DNA from: Dehalococcoidia bacterium
GTDB lineage: Bacteria; Chloroflexota; Dehalococcoidia; Lucifugimonadales; HRBIN23
Direction of reading: 5' to 3'
DNA length: 64,000 bases
Assembly (NCBI GenBank): GCA_025060295.1
Contig: JANXCH010000001.1
Coordinates: forward strand, 158,896 to 222,895
The notes beneath the pieces were generated by a model that was given only the letters and a program-made list of their open reading frames with translations, was not told the DNA's origin and did no database searches. The position numbers and the translations under genes were made by a program. Within the stretch, counting starts at the first letter, position 1. The number at the start of each line of letters is the position of its first letter. Shown here piece after piece: positions 8,134-16,344 of the stretch.

Positions 8134-9093
8134 ATGCCTCTCGTGGTCATTCCGGATAACATCGGGTATCCCAAAGACCTCCCCGCTCACCTGACCGAAG
8201 GGCTGGGGGAGGTGCGCCATTATAACGACCTCCCCACGCCGGAGGAGTTCATTCGTCGCGCTCGGGAGGCCGATGCCTTGATCTGGGCGTGGGTGAAACT
8301 AACTCCTGCCCTCCTGGATGCCCTCCCCCGACTGCGAGTGGCTTCCTACATGGGCGTCGGCGTGGGGAACTACATAGACCTGGACCACGCTACGCGGCGG
8401 GGAATTACGGTGTGCAACACGCCTCACTACGGTGACGACGCCGTAGCTGAGTTTACCTTCGCCCTGATCCTGGCATTGGCCCGCAAGGTTGTGGAGGCCG
8501 ATCGGAGCCTACGGGAGGGGCGATGGGAGCAGGAGGCCCTGGCGGGCTTGGGCCTACGGGGGAAAACCCTGGGGATTGTGGGGCTCGGAGGTGTGGGGAG
8601 CCAGGTGGCCCGCCTGGGACGCGCCTTCGGCATGCGCGTGCTCTGTTTCACGGCGCGTCCTTCCCCCCAGCGGGCGCAGGAGCACGAGGTAGAGTTCGTT
8701 TCCTTACAAACGCTTTTGCGAGAGGCCGATGTGGTAACCCTCCACTGTGCCCTGACGCCCCAGACCCGGGGCCTCATCGGAACCAGAGAACTGGCTATGA
8801 TGAAGCCCACTGCCTTCCTGGTGAACATGGCCCGCGCCGAGGTGGTGGATACTGACGCTCTAGCTACAGCCTTGCGGGAGGGGCGTATTGCAGGGGCGGC
8901 GATTGATGTGTGGGAGGAGGAGCCACCTCCCCGCAAGCACCCTTTGCTTCTTGCCCCCCGCACCCTGCTGACGCCCCACCTGGGGTGGAACGCCGACACG
9001 GCCAAATGGCGCATGCTGGAAATCGCTTTGGGGAACATCCGCGCTTTTTTCGCGGGGCGTCCACAGAACGTGGTCAACCAACCCCAGCAATAA
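8134..9093 (+). CDS. D-isomer specific 2-hydroxyacid dehydrogenase
   Basis: A 319-residue NAD-dependent dehydrogenase for a 2-hydroxy acid. The substrate domain starts MPLVVIPDNIGYP; the Rossmann motif GLGGVGSQVARLG follows near residue 150. The catalytic arginine is in NMARAEVVDT (ARG in most relatives, here ARA), the glutamate in VWEEEPPP, and the histidine in LTPHLGW. An in-frame GTG 24 bases upstream is possible, but the ATG with GGGGGGTGG before it matches the family N terminus. It follows the UbiE gene on the same strand after 38 bases. Substrate unknown; glyoxylate and phosphoglycerate-type enzymes are close relatives. Confidence 0.88.
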   Translation: MPLVVIPDNIGYPKDLPAHLTEGLGEVRHYNDLPTPEEFIRRAREADALIWAWVKLTPALLDALPRLRVASYMGVGVGNYIDLDHATRRGITVCNTPHYGDDAVAEFTFALILALARKVVEADRSLREGRWEQEALAGLGLRGKTLGIVGLGGVGSQVARLGRAFGMRVLCFTARPSPQRAQEHEVEFVSLQTLLREADVVTLHCALTPQTRGLIGTRELAMMKPTAFLVNMARAEVVDTDALATALREGRIAGAAIDVWEEEPPPRKHPLLLAPRTLLTPHLGWNADTAKWRMLEIALGNIRAFFAGRPQNVVNQPQQ

Positions 9094-9132
9094 AGCCGCA
9101 GAGAGCTGACCCTGGGAAAGCCTCTTCCCCTC

Positions 9133-9161
9133 TTGACAGAAAAGGGCCTCATTTTTATGCT
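9133..9161 (+). promoter_or_regulatory. Promoter of the first TRAP operon
   Basis: TTGACA (perfect -35), a 17-base spacer and TATGCT (-10) lie 29 bases before the binding-protein start codon. One of the two strongest promoters visible in the window. Confidence 0.75.
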
Positions 9162-9169
9162 TTGTATAA

Positions 9170-9181
9170 CTCGTATACGAG
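9170..9181. promoter_or_regulatory. Palindrome CTCGTATACGAG, candidate operator
   Basis: A perfect 12-base inverted repeat lies at the expected transcription start of the TRAP promoter, eight bases after the -10. GTATAC-centred palindromes of this kind are typical GntR-family operators. Position and symmetry suggest a repressor site; no regulator gene is adjacent. Confidence 0.5.
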
Positions 9182-9189
9182 GGGGGATT

Positions 9190-10377
9190 ATGCGCAAAGC
9201 AGTGCGCAGCGCGGGCTTGTTGGCGCTTTTAGCTTTTGTTGGTCTGCTGGTTTGGGGGTGCGCACGGGCTGCACCCACCCCTGCACAGCAAGGCGCCGGC
9301 GGGCAGGCCCCTGCCGCTCCGCAAGCACCCGCCGCCCAGCCAGCCGCCCAGCAGGTTTTCCACCTGAAGATGCAGAGCAGCTGGCCGGCCACTTTGGCCG
9401 TCCACGAGCAGGCCGTTTGGTTCGCCCAGCAGGTGGAAAAGTTAAGCGGGGGACGCCTGAAGATTGAGATGCTCCCTGCGGGGGCGATTGTGGGGGCCTT
9501 TGAAGTGGCCGACGCCACTAGCAAGGGGGTGATTGACGGTGCCCACACCTGGCCTGGCTACTGGGCGGGGAAACATCCCGCGGGGAATGCCCTCTCCCAC
9601 GGCGTCCAGTTCGGGATGGACTTCATTGACTTCTACGGCTGGTATTGGGAGGGAGGGGGCTGGGAGCTACTGAACGAGTACTACCAGCAGGTGCTCAAAC
9701 TGAACATCGTCTCTTTCCCCATCCTCACCGCGGGTCCCCAGGCGTTGGGCTGGTTCCCTAAGGAGATCAAGAACATGGACGACCTGCGGGGCCTGAAGTA
9801 TCGCATCCCTGGGATGGGTGCAGAGATCATGCAAAAAGCTGGGGTCAGTGTGGTTACCCTGCCGGGTGGGGAAATTATCCCCGCCCTGGAGCGGAAGGTC
9901 ATTGACGCCGGCGAGTGGATAGGATGCTTGGAGGACCAGCGCTTGGGCTTTCACAACATCCTGAAGATTCACTACTCTCCGGGCGTCCATGAGATCGTAA
10001 CGGTGGGGGATGTGATCTTCAACAAGGATGTCTGGGACAAACTCCCGGCGGATCTCCAGGAAATTGTGAAAATCTCGGCACAGCACCTGTATTTCCGCTG
10101 GTGGGTGCGTTTCCACAAACAGAACGCCGAAGCCTGCGAGGCGTTGATGCGGCAAGGGGTGCGCATTATGCGCACGCCCCCCGATGTCTACACGCAACTG
10201 CTGAAGATCTGGGACGAGATCACTGAGGCCCAGGCGGCCAAAGACCCCTTCTATCGTAAGGTGGTGGAGTCCCAGAAGAAGTATGCTGCGCTGGTCGTCC
10301 CCTATCGCCTCTCCTATTGGCCCTCCTATGAACTGGTGGGCAACTACTACTGGAGGGACAAGGTCTATATGCGGTAG
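9190..10377 (+). CDS. TRAP transporter substrate-binding lipoprotein (DctP type)
   Basis: The external receptor of a tripartite ATP-independent periplasmic (TRAP) transporter, which captures an organic acid and hands it to the DctQM membrane pair. A lipoprotein signal (residues 1-23, ending LVWG before C24) is followed by an Ala/Pro/Gln-rich linker to about residue 55 and then the DctP fold. Recognisable stretches are HEQAVWFAQQVEKLSGGRLKIEM, GVIDGAHTWPGYWAGKHP and NMDDLRGLKYRIPG, the last containing the conserved arginine that binds carboxylates. WIGCLEDQRLGF matches the mannitol/chloroaromatic-type subgroup. The start ATG has GAGGGGGG just upstream. A very stable hairpin separates it from the permease genes. 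Confidence 0.92.
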   Translation: MRKAVRSAGLLALLAFVGLLVWGCARAAPTPAQQGAGGQAPAAPQAPAAQPAAQQVFHLKMQSSWPATLAVHEQAVWFAQQVEKLSGGRLKIEMLPAGAIVGAFEVADATSKGVIDGAHTWPGYWAGKHPAGNALSHGVQFGMDFIDFYGWYWEGGGWELLNEYYQQVLKLNIVSFPILTAGPQALGWFPKEIKNMDDLRGLKYRIPGMGAEIMQKAGVSVVTLPGGEIIPALERKVIDAGEWIGCLEDQRLGFHNILKIHYSPGVHEIVTVGDVIFNKDVWDKLPADLQEIVKISAQHLYFRWWVRFHKQNAEACEALMRQGVRIMRTPPDVYTQLLKIWDEITEAQAAKDPFYRKVVESQKKYAALVVPYRLSYWPSYELVGNYYWRDKVYMR

Positions 10378-10401
10378 TCTGCGGGGGGGCTGACATCTGG
10401 T

Positions 10402-10437
10402 GCAAGGGGGCTGGCCCATGTTTGCCAGCCCCCTTGC
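10402..10437 (+). terminator. Perfect 14-bp stem-loop between binding protein and permease genes
   Basis: GCAAGGGGGCTGGC pairs fully with GCCAGCCCCCTTGC around an eight-base loop. No T-run follows, so it is more likely a processing, stabilising or partial-attenuation hairpin than a simple terminator. Such hairpins let a binding protein be made in excess over its permease. Confidence 0.65.
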
Positions 10438-10482
10438 GAAAACGGCTTGGGACAGGCTAACTTGTTCCCGCGATGTCTCAAT

Positions 10483-10524
10483 TTCCACACCTCCTATGAC
10501 CGCTTCCACACCTCCTATGACCGC
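10483..10524 (+). repeat. Two perfect 21-bp tandem copies before dctQ
   Basis: The unit TTCCACACCTCCTATGACCGC is present twice with no spacer and ends eleven bases before the dctQ start codon. Each copy contains CACCTC, the exact complement of GAGGTG, the likely ribosome site of dctQ just downstream. The copies could therefore mask that site. Confidence 0.85.
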
Positions 10525-10535
10525 GAGGTGCACCT

Positions 10536-11051
10536 ATGGAGAGGCTCCTGCGGGTAACAAAGGTAATTGACACCATCGGGGAATGGATAGGAAAGACCTT
10601 CGCCTGGTTGATTATCCCCCTGGTGGGGGTGATGACCTATGAAGTCATTTCGCGCAAGTTCTTCGGCTCTCCGACGGTGTGGTCCTATGACATCACTTAT
10701 ATGCTCTATGGGAGCATCTTCATGCTGGGGGCGGGCTACACGCTTCTGAAAAAAGGGCATATCCGCACAGATATTTTCTATAACCGTTTCCCTGTGCGTG
10801 TGCAGGGGACTATTGACGCGGTTCTCTACCTGCTGTTCTTCTTCCCGGGTATGGCCTTCTTCCTGTGGGCGGGGTGGGACGAGGCGTGGCATGCCTTCAC
10901 CATTCGCGAGAAGTCGGATGCGAGCCCGTGGCGACCGCCTTTGTATCCCTACAAGTTTGTGATCCCCGCAACGGCGGCTCTGCTCATCGTCCAGGGCGTC
11001 TCTGAGTTTCTCAAGAGCGTCTATGCCATGCTGAAGGGGCGATGGCCATGA
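10536..11051 (+). CDS. dctQ: TRAP transporter small permease (DctQ)
   Basis: The 171-residue small membrane subunit of a TRAP transporter, needed with DctM for sodium-coupled uptake. Four hydrophobic segments are visible, at about residues 22-38, 55-72, 91-112 and 142-160. The conserved VISRKFFGSPTVWSYDITYMLYG stretch lies between the first two. The start ATG follows GAGGTG, a site that can pair with CACCTC in the two 21-base repeats just upstream. The end overlaps the start of the large permease, so the two are translationally coupled. The proline-rich EKSDASPWRPPLYPYK loop is typical of the mannitol/chloroaromatic branch. Confidence 0.9.
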   Translation: MERLLRVTKVIDTIGEWIGKTFAWLIIPLVGVMTYEVISRKFFGSPTVWSYDITYMLYGSIFMLGAGYTLLKKGHIRTDIFYNRFPVRVQGTIDAVLYLLFFFPGMAFFLWAGWDEAWHAFTIREKSDASPWRPPLYPYKFVIPATAALLIVQGVSEFLKSVYAMLKGRWP

Positions 11052-12361
11052 GCGACGCATATCTGGGCTTGGTGTTGCTGGGCACCCTTTTAGTGGGAAT
11101 CTTTGTGGGATTCCCTATCGCTTTCACCCTCGTCATTTTGGCCGTGGTCTTCGGGTTTATAGGCTTTGGGTCCCGGGTTTTTGACCTGATGGTGTTTCAG
11201 GCGGTGGGGTTGATGAAGGAGGAGACCCTGGCAGCCGTCCCCTTGTTCGTATTCATGGGGTATGTGCTGGAGCGGGCGGGTCTGATGGAGCGCCTGTTTC
11301 GGGCGTTCCAGTTGATCCTGGCCCCGGTGCGGGGCTCACTTTACTTGGGCGTGCTTCTGACGGCGACGGTGTTTGCTACCGCCACCGGAATTATCGGGGC
11401 ATCGGTCACCGTCATGGGGCTTATGGCGGCCCCCTCTATGATCAAGAGCCGCTACAACCCGGCATTAGCGGCAGGGGTCATTACGGCCGGGGGGACGCTA
11501 GGCATCCTGATACCCCCCAGCGTGATGCTGGTGTTGATGGGGCCGGTGATGGGGGTCTCCATTGTCAAACTTTTCGCCGCAGCATTTATCCCCGGCCTGG
11601 TGCTTTCGGGTTTGTATATGGCATATGCCCTTGTGCGGAGTTACCTGAACCCTAATCTTGGGCCTCCCTTGCCCCCAGAGGAGAGGGTGTCTTTTTGGAA
11701 GGGGATGCAGGAGTTACTGATCGGGGTTATCCCTTTGGCGGTGCTGATGTTTGCCGCCTTGGGGAGCATTATTCTGGGCTGGGCAACCCCTACTGAGGCC
11801 GCCGCCATGGGGGCCTTTGGTGCCCTTTTGTTGACGGTGGTTTATCGGCGGCTGAATCTGGCTCTCTTACGGCGGGCCGCCTTCCAAACGATTCAAACCT
11901 CTAGTTTGGTCTTGTTCCTTGCCGTTGCGTCCAATATTTATGGTGCTGTGTTCTCCCGCCTGGGGACCTCTACCCTTATTACCGAAACCCTTCTAAAGTT
12001 GCCCCTGCCCCCTATGGGGATGCTTCTTCTGCTCATGTTGGTCATCTTCCTGCTGGGCTGGCCGTTAGAGTGGCCGGCCATCATCTTGATCTTCCTCCCC
12101 ATTTTCCTCCCGTTGGTCCAAGAGTTACAGTTTGATATGGTATGGTTCGCCACCCTCGTGGCCGTGAACTTGCAGACCGCTTTCCTCTCGCCGCCCGTGG
12201 CGATGGCAGCCTACTATCTGAAGGCTGTCGTTCCCCAGTGGAGCCTCACAGATATCTACAGAGGGATGCTGGAGTTTATGGTCTGGCAAGTCGTCGGGCT
12301 TCTGCTTGTGCTGTTCTTCCCCGCTTTGGCCCTCTGGTTGCCCAGTGTGCTGTATAAGTAG
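11048..12361 (+). CDS. dctM: TRAP transporter large permease (DctM)
   Basis: The 437-residue main transport subunit of the TRAP system, with about a dozen hydrophobic segments. Conserved features include FVFMGYVLERAGLMERLFRAFQ, the TAGGTLGILIPPSVMLVLMG re-entrant hairpin and its C-terminal counterpart NLQTAFLSPPVAMAAYYL. The second of two ATGs six bases apart is chosen because AAGGGG is at proper distance from it; either overlaps the end of dctQ. With the preceding lipoprotein and DctQ it makes a complete transporter. The substrate, probably a carboxylate, cannot be read from sequence. Confidence 0.93.
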   Translation: MSDAYLGLVLLGTLLVGIFVGFPIAFTLVILAVVFGFIGFGSRVFDLMVFQAVGLMKEETLAAVPLFVFMGYVLERAGLMERLFRAFQLILAPVRGSLYLGVLLTATVFATATGIIGASVTVMGLMAAPSMIKSRYNPALAAGVITAGGTLGILIPPSVMLVLMGPVMGVSIVKLFAAAFIPGLVLSGLYMAYALVRSYLNPNLGPPLPPEERVSFWKGMQELLIGVIPLAVLMFAALGSIILGWATPTEAAAMGAFGALLLTVVYRRLNLALLRRAAFQTIQTSSLVLFLAVASNIYGAVFSRLGTSTLITETLLKLPLPPMGMLLLLMLVIFLLGWPLEWPAIILIFLPIFLPLVQELQFDMVWFATLVAVNLQTAFLSPPVAMAAYYLKAVVPQWSLTDIYRGMLEFMVWQVVGLLLVLFFPALALWLPSVLYK

Positions 12362-12372
12362 CAGGGAGAGAA

Positions 12373-12458
12373 GTGCAGGAAAAGCACTGCACCTCATAAG
12401 GGTCGGGCAGTAACAGCAGGCGAGAGTCAGAGGACAGCCTAACAGCCTGCCCGACCCT
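12373..12458 (+). terminator. Two stem-loops after dctM
   Basis: The 308-base gap after dctM begins with a small hairpin (GTGCAG/CTGCAC, 8-base loop). A longer one follows: AGGGTCGGGCAG pairs over 12 bp with CTGCCCGACCCT across a 36-base loop. There is no T-run. They probably end or process the dctQM transcript. Apart from the next promoter I see nothing else in the gap. Confidence 0.45.
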
Positions 12459-12602
12459 CACCCTTGAAACGGGCCGAAGAAGTGGGGGCTTCCCCCGTTG
12501 GCCTCGCCCCCCAAAAAGGGCGAACAAGCGCCAGCGCTGCGCGGTGCGCCCCCCGTCCAGGCCATAGAGGGCACCCACCACACCCCTTCACCTCTGAGCC
12601 CC

Positions 12603-12631
12603 TTGACAGGGAAGGCCGAGCGTGTTATACA
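12603..12631 (+). promoter_or_regulatory. Promoter of the second TRAP binding-protein gene
   Basis: TTGACA, a 17-base spacer and TATACA lie 38 bases upstream of the GTG start of the second binding protein. The -35 and spacing are ideal, matching the promoter of the first binding-protein gene. Confidence 0.7.
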
Positions 12632-12669
12632 GGCCGTGAAAAATTACCCTATTAAGGAAAGGGGGTATT

Positions 12670-13841
12670 GTGAAGCGCAGTATTTGGTTGGTCTTTGCCC
12701 TCGTGGCCGTGCTGGTGGGTATCCTTGGGATAGCACTGGCGTGTCAGCGTCCTCAACCCACACCCACGCCGTCTCAACCGGCGGCCCCTGGTGTGGCCCA
12801 GCCCGCAGCACCCCCAGGTGCACCAGCGCCGCAGGTGATCACCTGGAAGATCCAGACCGCCTTCCCAGCCACGAGCCTCGCCCACATAAGCTTTGTGGAA
12901 TTGGGTAAGAAGATTGAGGCCATGAGCGGGGGGAGGTTCAAATGGGAGGTCTTGCCGAGTGGAGCCATCGTGCCCCCCTTTGAAGCGGCCGATGCGGCGT
13001 CTAAGGGGGTTCTGGACGGCGCTGGGTATGTCCCGGCGTACTTTGTGGGTAAGCACGCCGGGGCGAGCCTGTTCGGAACCGGCCCCTCCTTCGGGATGGA
13101 TGCCAACGACCTGCTAGCCTGGGAATATTACGGGGGCGGGTGGGAGCTCTACCAGGAACTTCTGCAGAAGGAGATGCAGTTGAACCTGGTGGGATTCCAC
13201 TTCGGTCCCATTCCCACCCAGCCCTTCGGATGGTTTCGGAAGCCCATCCGCTCGGTGGAAGACTTGAAGGGGTTGAAATACCGCACCGTGGGGTTGGCGG
13301 CTGAACTCTTCACCAACATGGGCGCTTCAGTGGTCAGCCTCCCGGGCGCTGAAATCATCCCCGCCCTGGAGCGGGCGTCATTGACGCCGCCGAGTGGAAC
13401 AACACCACCGACGACAAGACCCTCGGCTTCCCCCAAGTAACCAAATACTACTATCTCCAGAGTTTCCACCAGCCGGTGGAGTACCTGGAACTCCTCATCA
13501 ACAAAGACAAGTGGGATGCCCTGCCCCCGGACCTGAAGGGACTTGTGCGCTACGCCGTTATGGCCGATATGCAGTGGCGCTGGATAGATCTGAACAGTAA
13601 AGACCTGGTGGAGATTCAGCGATTGGGCGTGCAGGTGTTCCAGACTCCCCCAGAAATCCTGAGGGCCCAACTGGATGCCTGGGACAAGATCATCGATAAA
13701 TACACCCACGACCCGCGCGTGGGGCCCTTCTTTAAGAAGGTTCTGGACTCCCAAAAGGCGTGGGCGAGCCGGGTGGTGCCCTGGAAAGTGCGCATCTACG
13801 TGCCCAACATCTACGCCTATGAGAAATACTGGGCGAAGTAG
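12670..13841 (+). pseudogene. Second TRAP substrate-binding lipoprotein, frameshifted
   Basis: A paralogue of the first DctP-like protein. Frame one reads a lipoprotein signal (lipobox ALAC, C25), a Pro/Gln/Ala linker and the receptor domain as far as SLPGAEIIPALER, then runs into an unrelated tail and stops at base 13440. The homologous continuation GVIDAAEWNNTTDDKTLGF is in the next frame from about base 13372 and runs to a normal C terminus at 13841. Aligned with the first copy, which reads EIIPALERKVIDAGEW, exactly one base is missing near 13371-13377. Both halves are otherwise intact and keep family motifs, so this is a very recent mutation or a sequence error. Promoter and ribosome site (AAGGGGG) are intact. 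Confidence 0.85.
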
Positions 13842-13871
13842 ACGCACTCTATTCCCCATACGGATGGGGGC

Positions 13872-13902
13872 CAAGGGGAGCAGGGGTTACCTGTCCCCCT
13901 TG
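13872..13902 (+). terminator. Stem-loop after the second TRAP binding-protein gene
   Basis: CAAGGGG and CCCCTTG, plus an inner CAGG/CCTG, can pair around a short loop with a two-base internal mismatch. There is no T-run. It resembles the GC-rich hairpin after the first binding-protein gene. Confidence 0.4.
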
Positions 13903-13981
13903 ATGTGCTTCCAACCTGCAGACAAAGGCGTCCACGCGACGCTACCATAGGTCAAGTCCATATGCGCGCAGGGACAGGGCA

Positions 13982-14773
13982 ATGAGTCGTCCGCTCTCCC
14001 TTCCTGATGTCGCCAGGGGGCTAGGCACACGCCTCATAGGGACTGCTATCTACCTTTTCCCCCGTATCACCTCCACGATGGACGCCGCCTATCGTTTGGC
14101 CCAGGTCGGGGCACCGGAGGGGGTGGTGGTGCTGGCCGAGGAGCAGACGGCAGGGCGGGGGCGGTTCCAGCGTGCGTGGGTATCTCCACCAGGGCACAAT
14201 TTGTACCTGTCCATTATCCTGCGTCCGCCGGCGGAGGCTCTGCGCCGTGTGAACATGGCCTGTAGTTTGGCGGTAGTGGATACGGTGCAAAAGGTCGCGG
14301 GGCTCACGCCCCGCGTCAAATGGCCCAACGATGTGCGCCTAGGGGGGAAAAAGGTGTGTGGCATCCTCATAGAGGGGCGTTGGGAAGACCCCCAAACGGG
14401 TTGGGTGGTGGCGGGTATTGGCCTGAACGTGAACGCCACCTTCATAGGCACGCCCCTGGCCGACATCGCCACCAGTTTGGCCCAGGAGGTGGGCCATCCA
14501 TTGGACAGGGGAGAAGTGCTCCGCCGGCTCCTCCAAGCCCTGGACAGCCGCTACCAGCAGGCATTGGACCGCTTTCCCCTCTGGAAGGAGTGGAATCACT
14601 ACCTAGAGGGATTGGGCAAGCCTGTGGCGGTGCAGTGGGGCGGGGATACCGTGGAAGGGATGGCCCAGGGCGTTACTCCTGACGGCGACCTGGTCGTCCT
14701 ACAGGACAACGGCACCACGGTTGTCCTGCCAGCCGGGGAAGTTACGACGCGCGTGAGCGCCCACTCTGCGTAA
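13982..14773 (+). CDS. birA: Biotin-[acetyl-CoA-carboxylase] ligase
   Basis: The enzyme activates biotin as biotinyl-AMP and attaches it to the lysine of a carboxylase carrier protein. The 263-residue protein has the catalytic loop EEQTAGRGRFQRAW (GRGR at 58-61), KWPND at 113-117 with the catalytic lysine, GGKKVCGILIE and AGIGLNVN. The C-terminal SH3-like domain is present from about residue 215. It lacks the N-terminal helix-turn-helix of the E. coli protein, so it should be a pure ligase, not a repressor. It is followed after 20 bases by two SDR genes on the same strand. Confidence 0.93.
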   Translation: MSRPLSLPDVARGLGTRLIGTAIYLFPRITSTMDAAYRLAQVGAPEGVVVLAEEQTAGRGRFQRAWVSPPGHNLYLSIILRPPAEALRRVNMACSLAVVDTVQKVAGLTPRVKWPNDVRLGGKKVCGILIEGRWEDPQTGWVVAGIGLNVNATFIGTPLADIATSLAQEVGHPLDRGEVLRRLLQALDSRYQQALDRFPLWKEWNHYLEGLGKPVAVQWGGDTVEGMAQGVTPDGDLVVLQDNGTTVVLPAGEVTTRVSAHSA

Positions 14774-14793
14774 CCTTTGCGCAAGGAGGGGAT

Positions 14794-15594
14794 ATGTTGG
14801 AAGCCGTAAGCCTGGATGGGCGTGTGGCCATCGTCACGGGGGGAGGGACGGGGTTGGGGAGGGCGATTGTGCGCCAATTGGCTAAAGCGGGGGCCGATGT
14901 GGCCATCGCTGCCCGGCGCCCAGGGCCGATAGAGGAGGCGGCCGCCGAGGTGCGCGCCATAGGGCGGAGGGCGTTGGCCATCCCTACCGATGTGTCCGAC
15001 TCTGCGCAGGTGAACCGCTTGGTAGACACGGTGCTGAAGGAGTGGGGGCAGATAGACATCCTGGTCAACAACGCCGGCTTGGTGGGCCTGCCTCGCAAGC
15101 CTATTTGGGAGATTACCGATGAGGAGTGGAACTACGGACTGGCGGTCAACCTGAGTGGAGCCTTTTACTGCTCCCGTGCCGTGGCCAAGCATATGGTGGA
15201 ACGGGGTAGGGGCTCCATTATTATGATTACTTCCGCTTTTGGGTTGCGGGGGCCTCGGGATGGCTATGTCTACACGGTAAGTAAAGGGGCGATGGTTCCC
15301 CTGGTGCGTAGTCTGGCCATCAGCCTGGGGCGCTATGGGGTGCGCACGAACGGAATCGCCCCCGGGGGTATCCCCACCGAAGGGACCCAAAGCCATCTGG
15401 AATACATCGCCCGTCCCGAGTTCGTCCCCGTTGGGCACTTGGGCAAACCCGAAGATATCGGCCACATCGCCGCCTTTTTAGCCTCGGATGCCGCGTCCTA
15501 CATCAACGGCGAGATTATTCTTGTGGAGGGGGCGGGGCTGGCCGGCGGGTATGCCCCCACCGGCTACGCCCCCGTTATCCCCCTCAAGGAGTAG
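14794..15594 (+). CDS. SDR family oxidoreductase (FabG-like)
   Basis: A 266-residue classical SDR. All key residues are present: TGGGTGLG at 15-22, NNAG at 92-95, S147, Y160 and K164 (YTVSK). The C-terminal glycine-rich tail, GAGLAGGYAPTGYAP, is longer than usual. The start ATG has AAGGAGG seven bases upstream. It is followed within ten bases by a second, degenerate SDR, so the two may form a heteromeric pair. This is known for some FabG-type enzymes, but here it is only inferred from adjacency. Likely a dehydrogenase of hydroxyacyl or alcohol substrates. Confidence 0.9.
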   Translation: MLEAVSLDGRVAIVTGGGTGLGRAIVRQLAKAGADVAIAARRPGPIEEAAAEVRAIGRRALAIPTDVSDSAQVNRLVDTVLKEWGQIDILVNNAGLVGLPRKPIWEITDEEWNYGLAVNLSGAFYCSRAVAKHMVERGRGSIIMITSAFGLRGPRDGYVYTVSKGAMVPLVRSLAISLGRYGVRTNGIAPGGIPTEGTQSHLEYIARPEFVPVGHLGKPEDIGHIAAFLASDAASYINGEIILVEGAGLAGGYAPTGYAPVIPLKE

Positions 15595-15603
15595 GAGGCA
15601 CCT

Positions 15604-16344
15604 ATGCCCATCCCCCCGGAGTGGAACCTGACAGGTCGGAAAGCCCTGGTGGTTACCAACGGCCTAGGCTGGACACCCACTTTAGTTCAGGCCCTGCAGG
15701 AGGCGGGAGCCCAGGTCGGCGTGGTGGCCCACACCGCCGAGGGCTTGAGGGGAATGCAGGGGCTGGCCCTGAGCCTGCGGGCCGATGTTACCGACCCCGT
15801 CCAGGTGCGCCAGGCAGTAGCCCGAATGCACCAGCACATGGGACGCATAGACATCTTGGTGCACAATACTCAGGTCGTTTTGGGCAAACCCTTCCTGGAC
15901 ACCACGATCCAAGAGTTTGACCGGGTGTTCCAGTTCAATGTGCGCGCGGCGTGGCTGGTGTGCCAGGAGGTGGCGCGGGTGATGCTGGCCCAGCGCTATG
16001 GGCGCATGGTGCTCATCGCCTCCGGCTTGGCGGAGCGGGGGAACTGGAACCTCTCCGCCTACTGCGCCAGTATGGCTGCCCTCACCAATCTGGTGCACAC
16101 CCTGGCGCTGGAACTGGGGCGGAGCAACATCCGCGTCAACGGCATCGGGCCGGGGTGGATGTCGCTGGAAGAGAAGCCCCTGGAGGAACAGCAGAAGGAA
16201 CTGTTGGTGCGCTACCTCCCTATCCGCCGTTACGGACACCCGCGCGACCTAGTGGGCCTGCTGGTGTATATGTGCAGTGAGGCCTGTGATTACTTGACTG
16301 GCCACACTGTCTACATTGACGGCGGAGCGATGATACACCCCTAG
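15604..16344 (+). CDS. Degenerate SDR lacking the catalytic lysine
   Basis: The 246-residue protein has the SDR fold from end to end, including [10 protein letters not shown]140, Y153 and the C-terminal [17 protein letters not shown]. The active-site lysine of YxxxK is replaced: the sequence reads YCASM, with M157. The cofactor loop TGxxxGxG is altered to VTNGLGWTP and NNAG to HNTQ. It is therefore unlikely to catalyse a normal SDR reaction and may be a regulatory or structural partner of the intact SDR directly upstream. The ribosome site AGGAGG is strong and the frame undamaged, so it looks maintained, not decaying. Its end overlaps the stop of the convergent slipin gene. Confidence 0.88.
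   Translation: MPIPPEWNLTGRKALVVTNGLGWTPTLVQALQEAGAQVGVVAHTAEGLRGMQGLALSLRADVTDPVQVRQAVARMHQHMGRIDILVHNTQVVLGKPFLDTTIQEFDRVFQFNVRAAWLVCQEVARVMLAQRYGRMVLIASGLAERGNWNLSAYCASMAALTNLVHTLALELGRSNIRVNGIGPGWMSLEEKPLEEQQKELLVRYLPIRRYGHPRDLVGLLVYMCSEACDYLTGHTVYIDGGAMIHP

Noticed and set aside
10483-10524. CRISPR array or insertion-site duplication
   Set aside because: Only two direct copies without spacers and no transposase nearby; better explained as a short tandem duplication.
12464-12655. Small open frame in the gap after dctM
   Set aside because: It crosses the promoter of the next gene, has no ribosome site and ends within the leader; not a gene.
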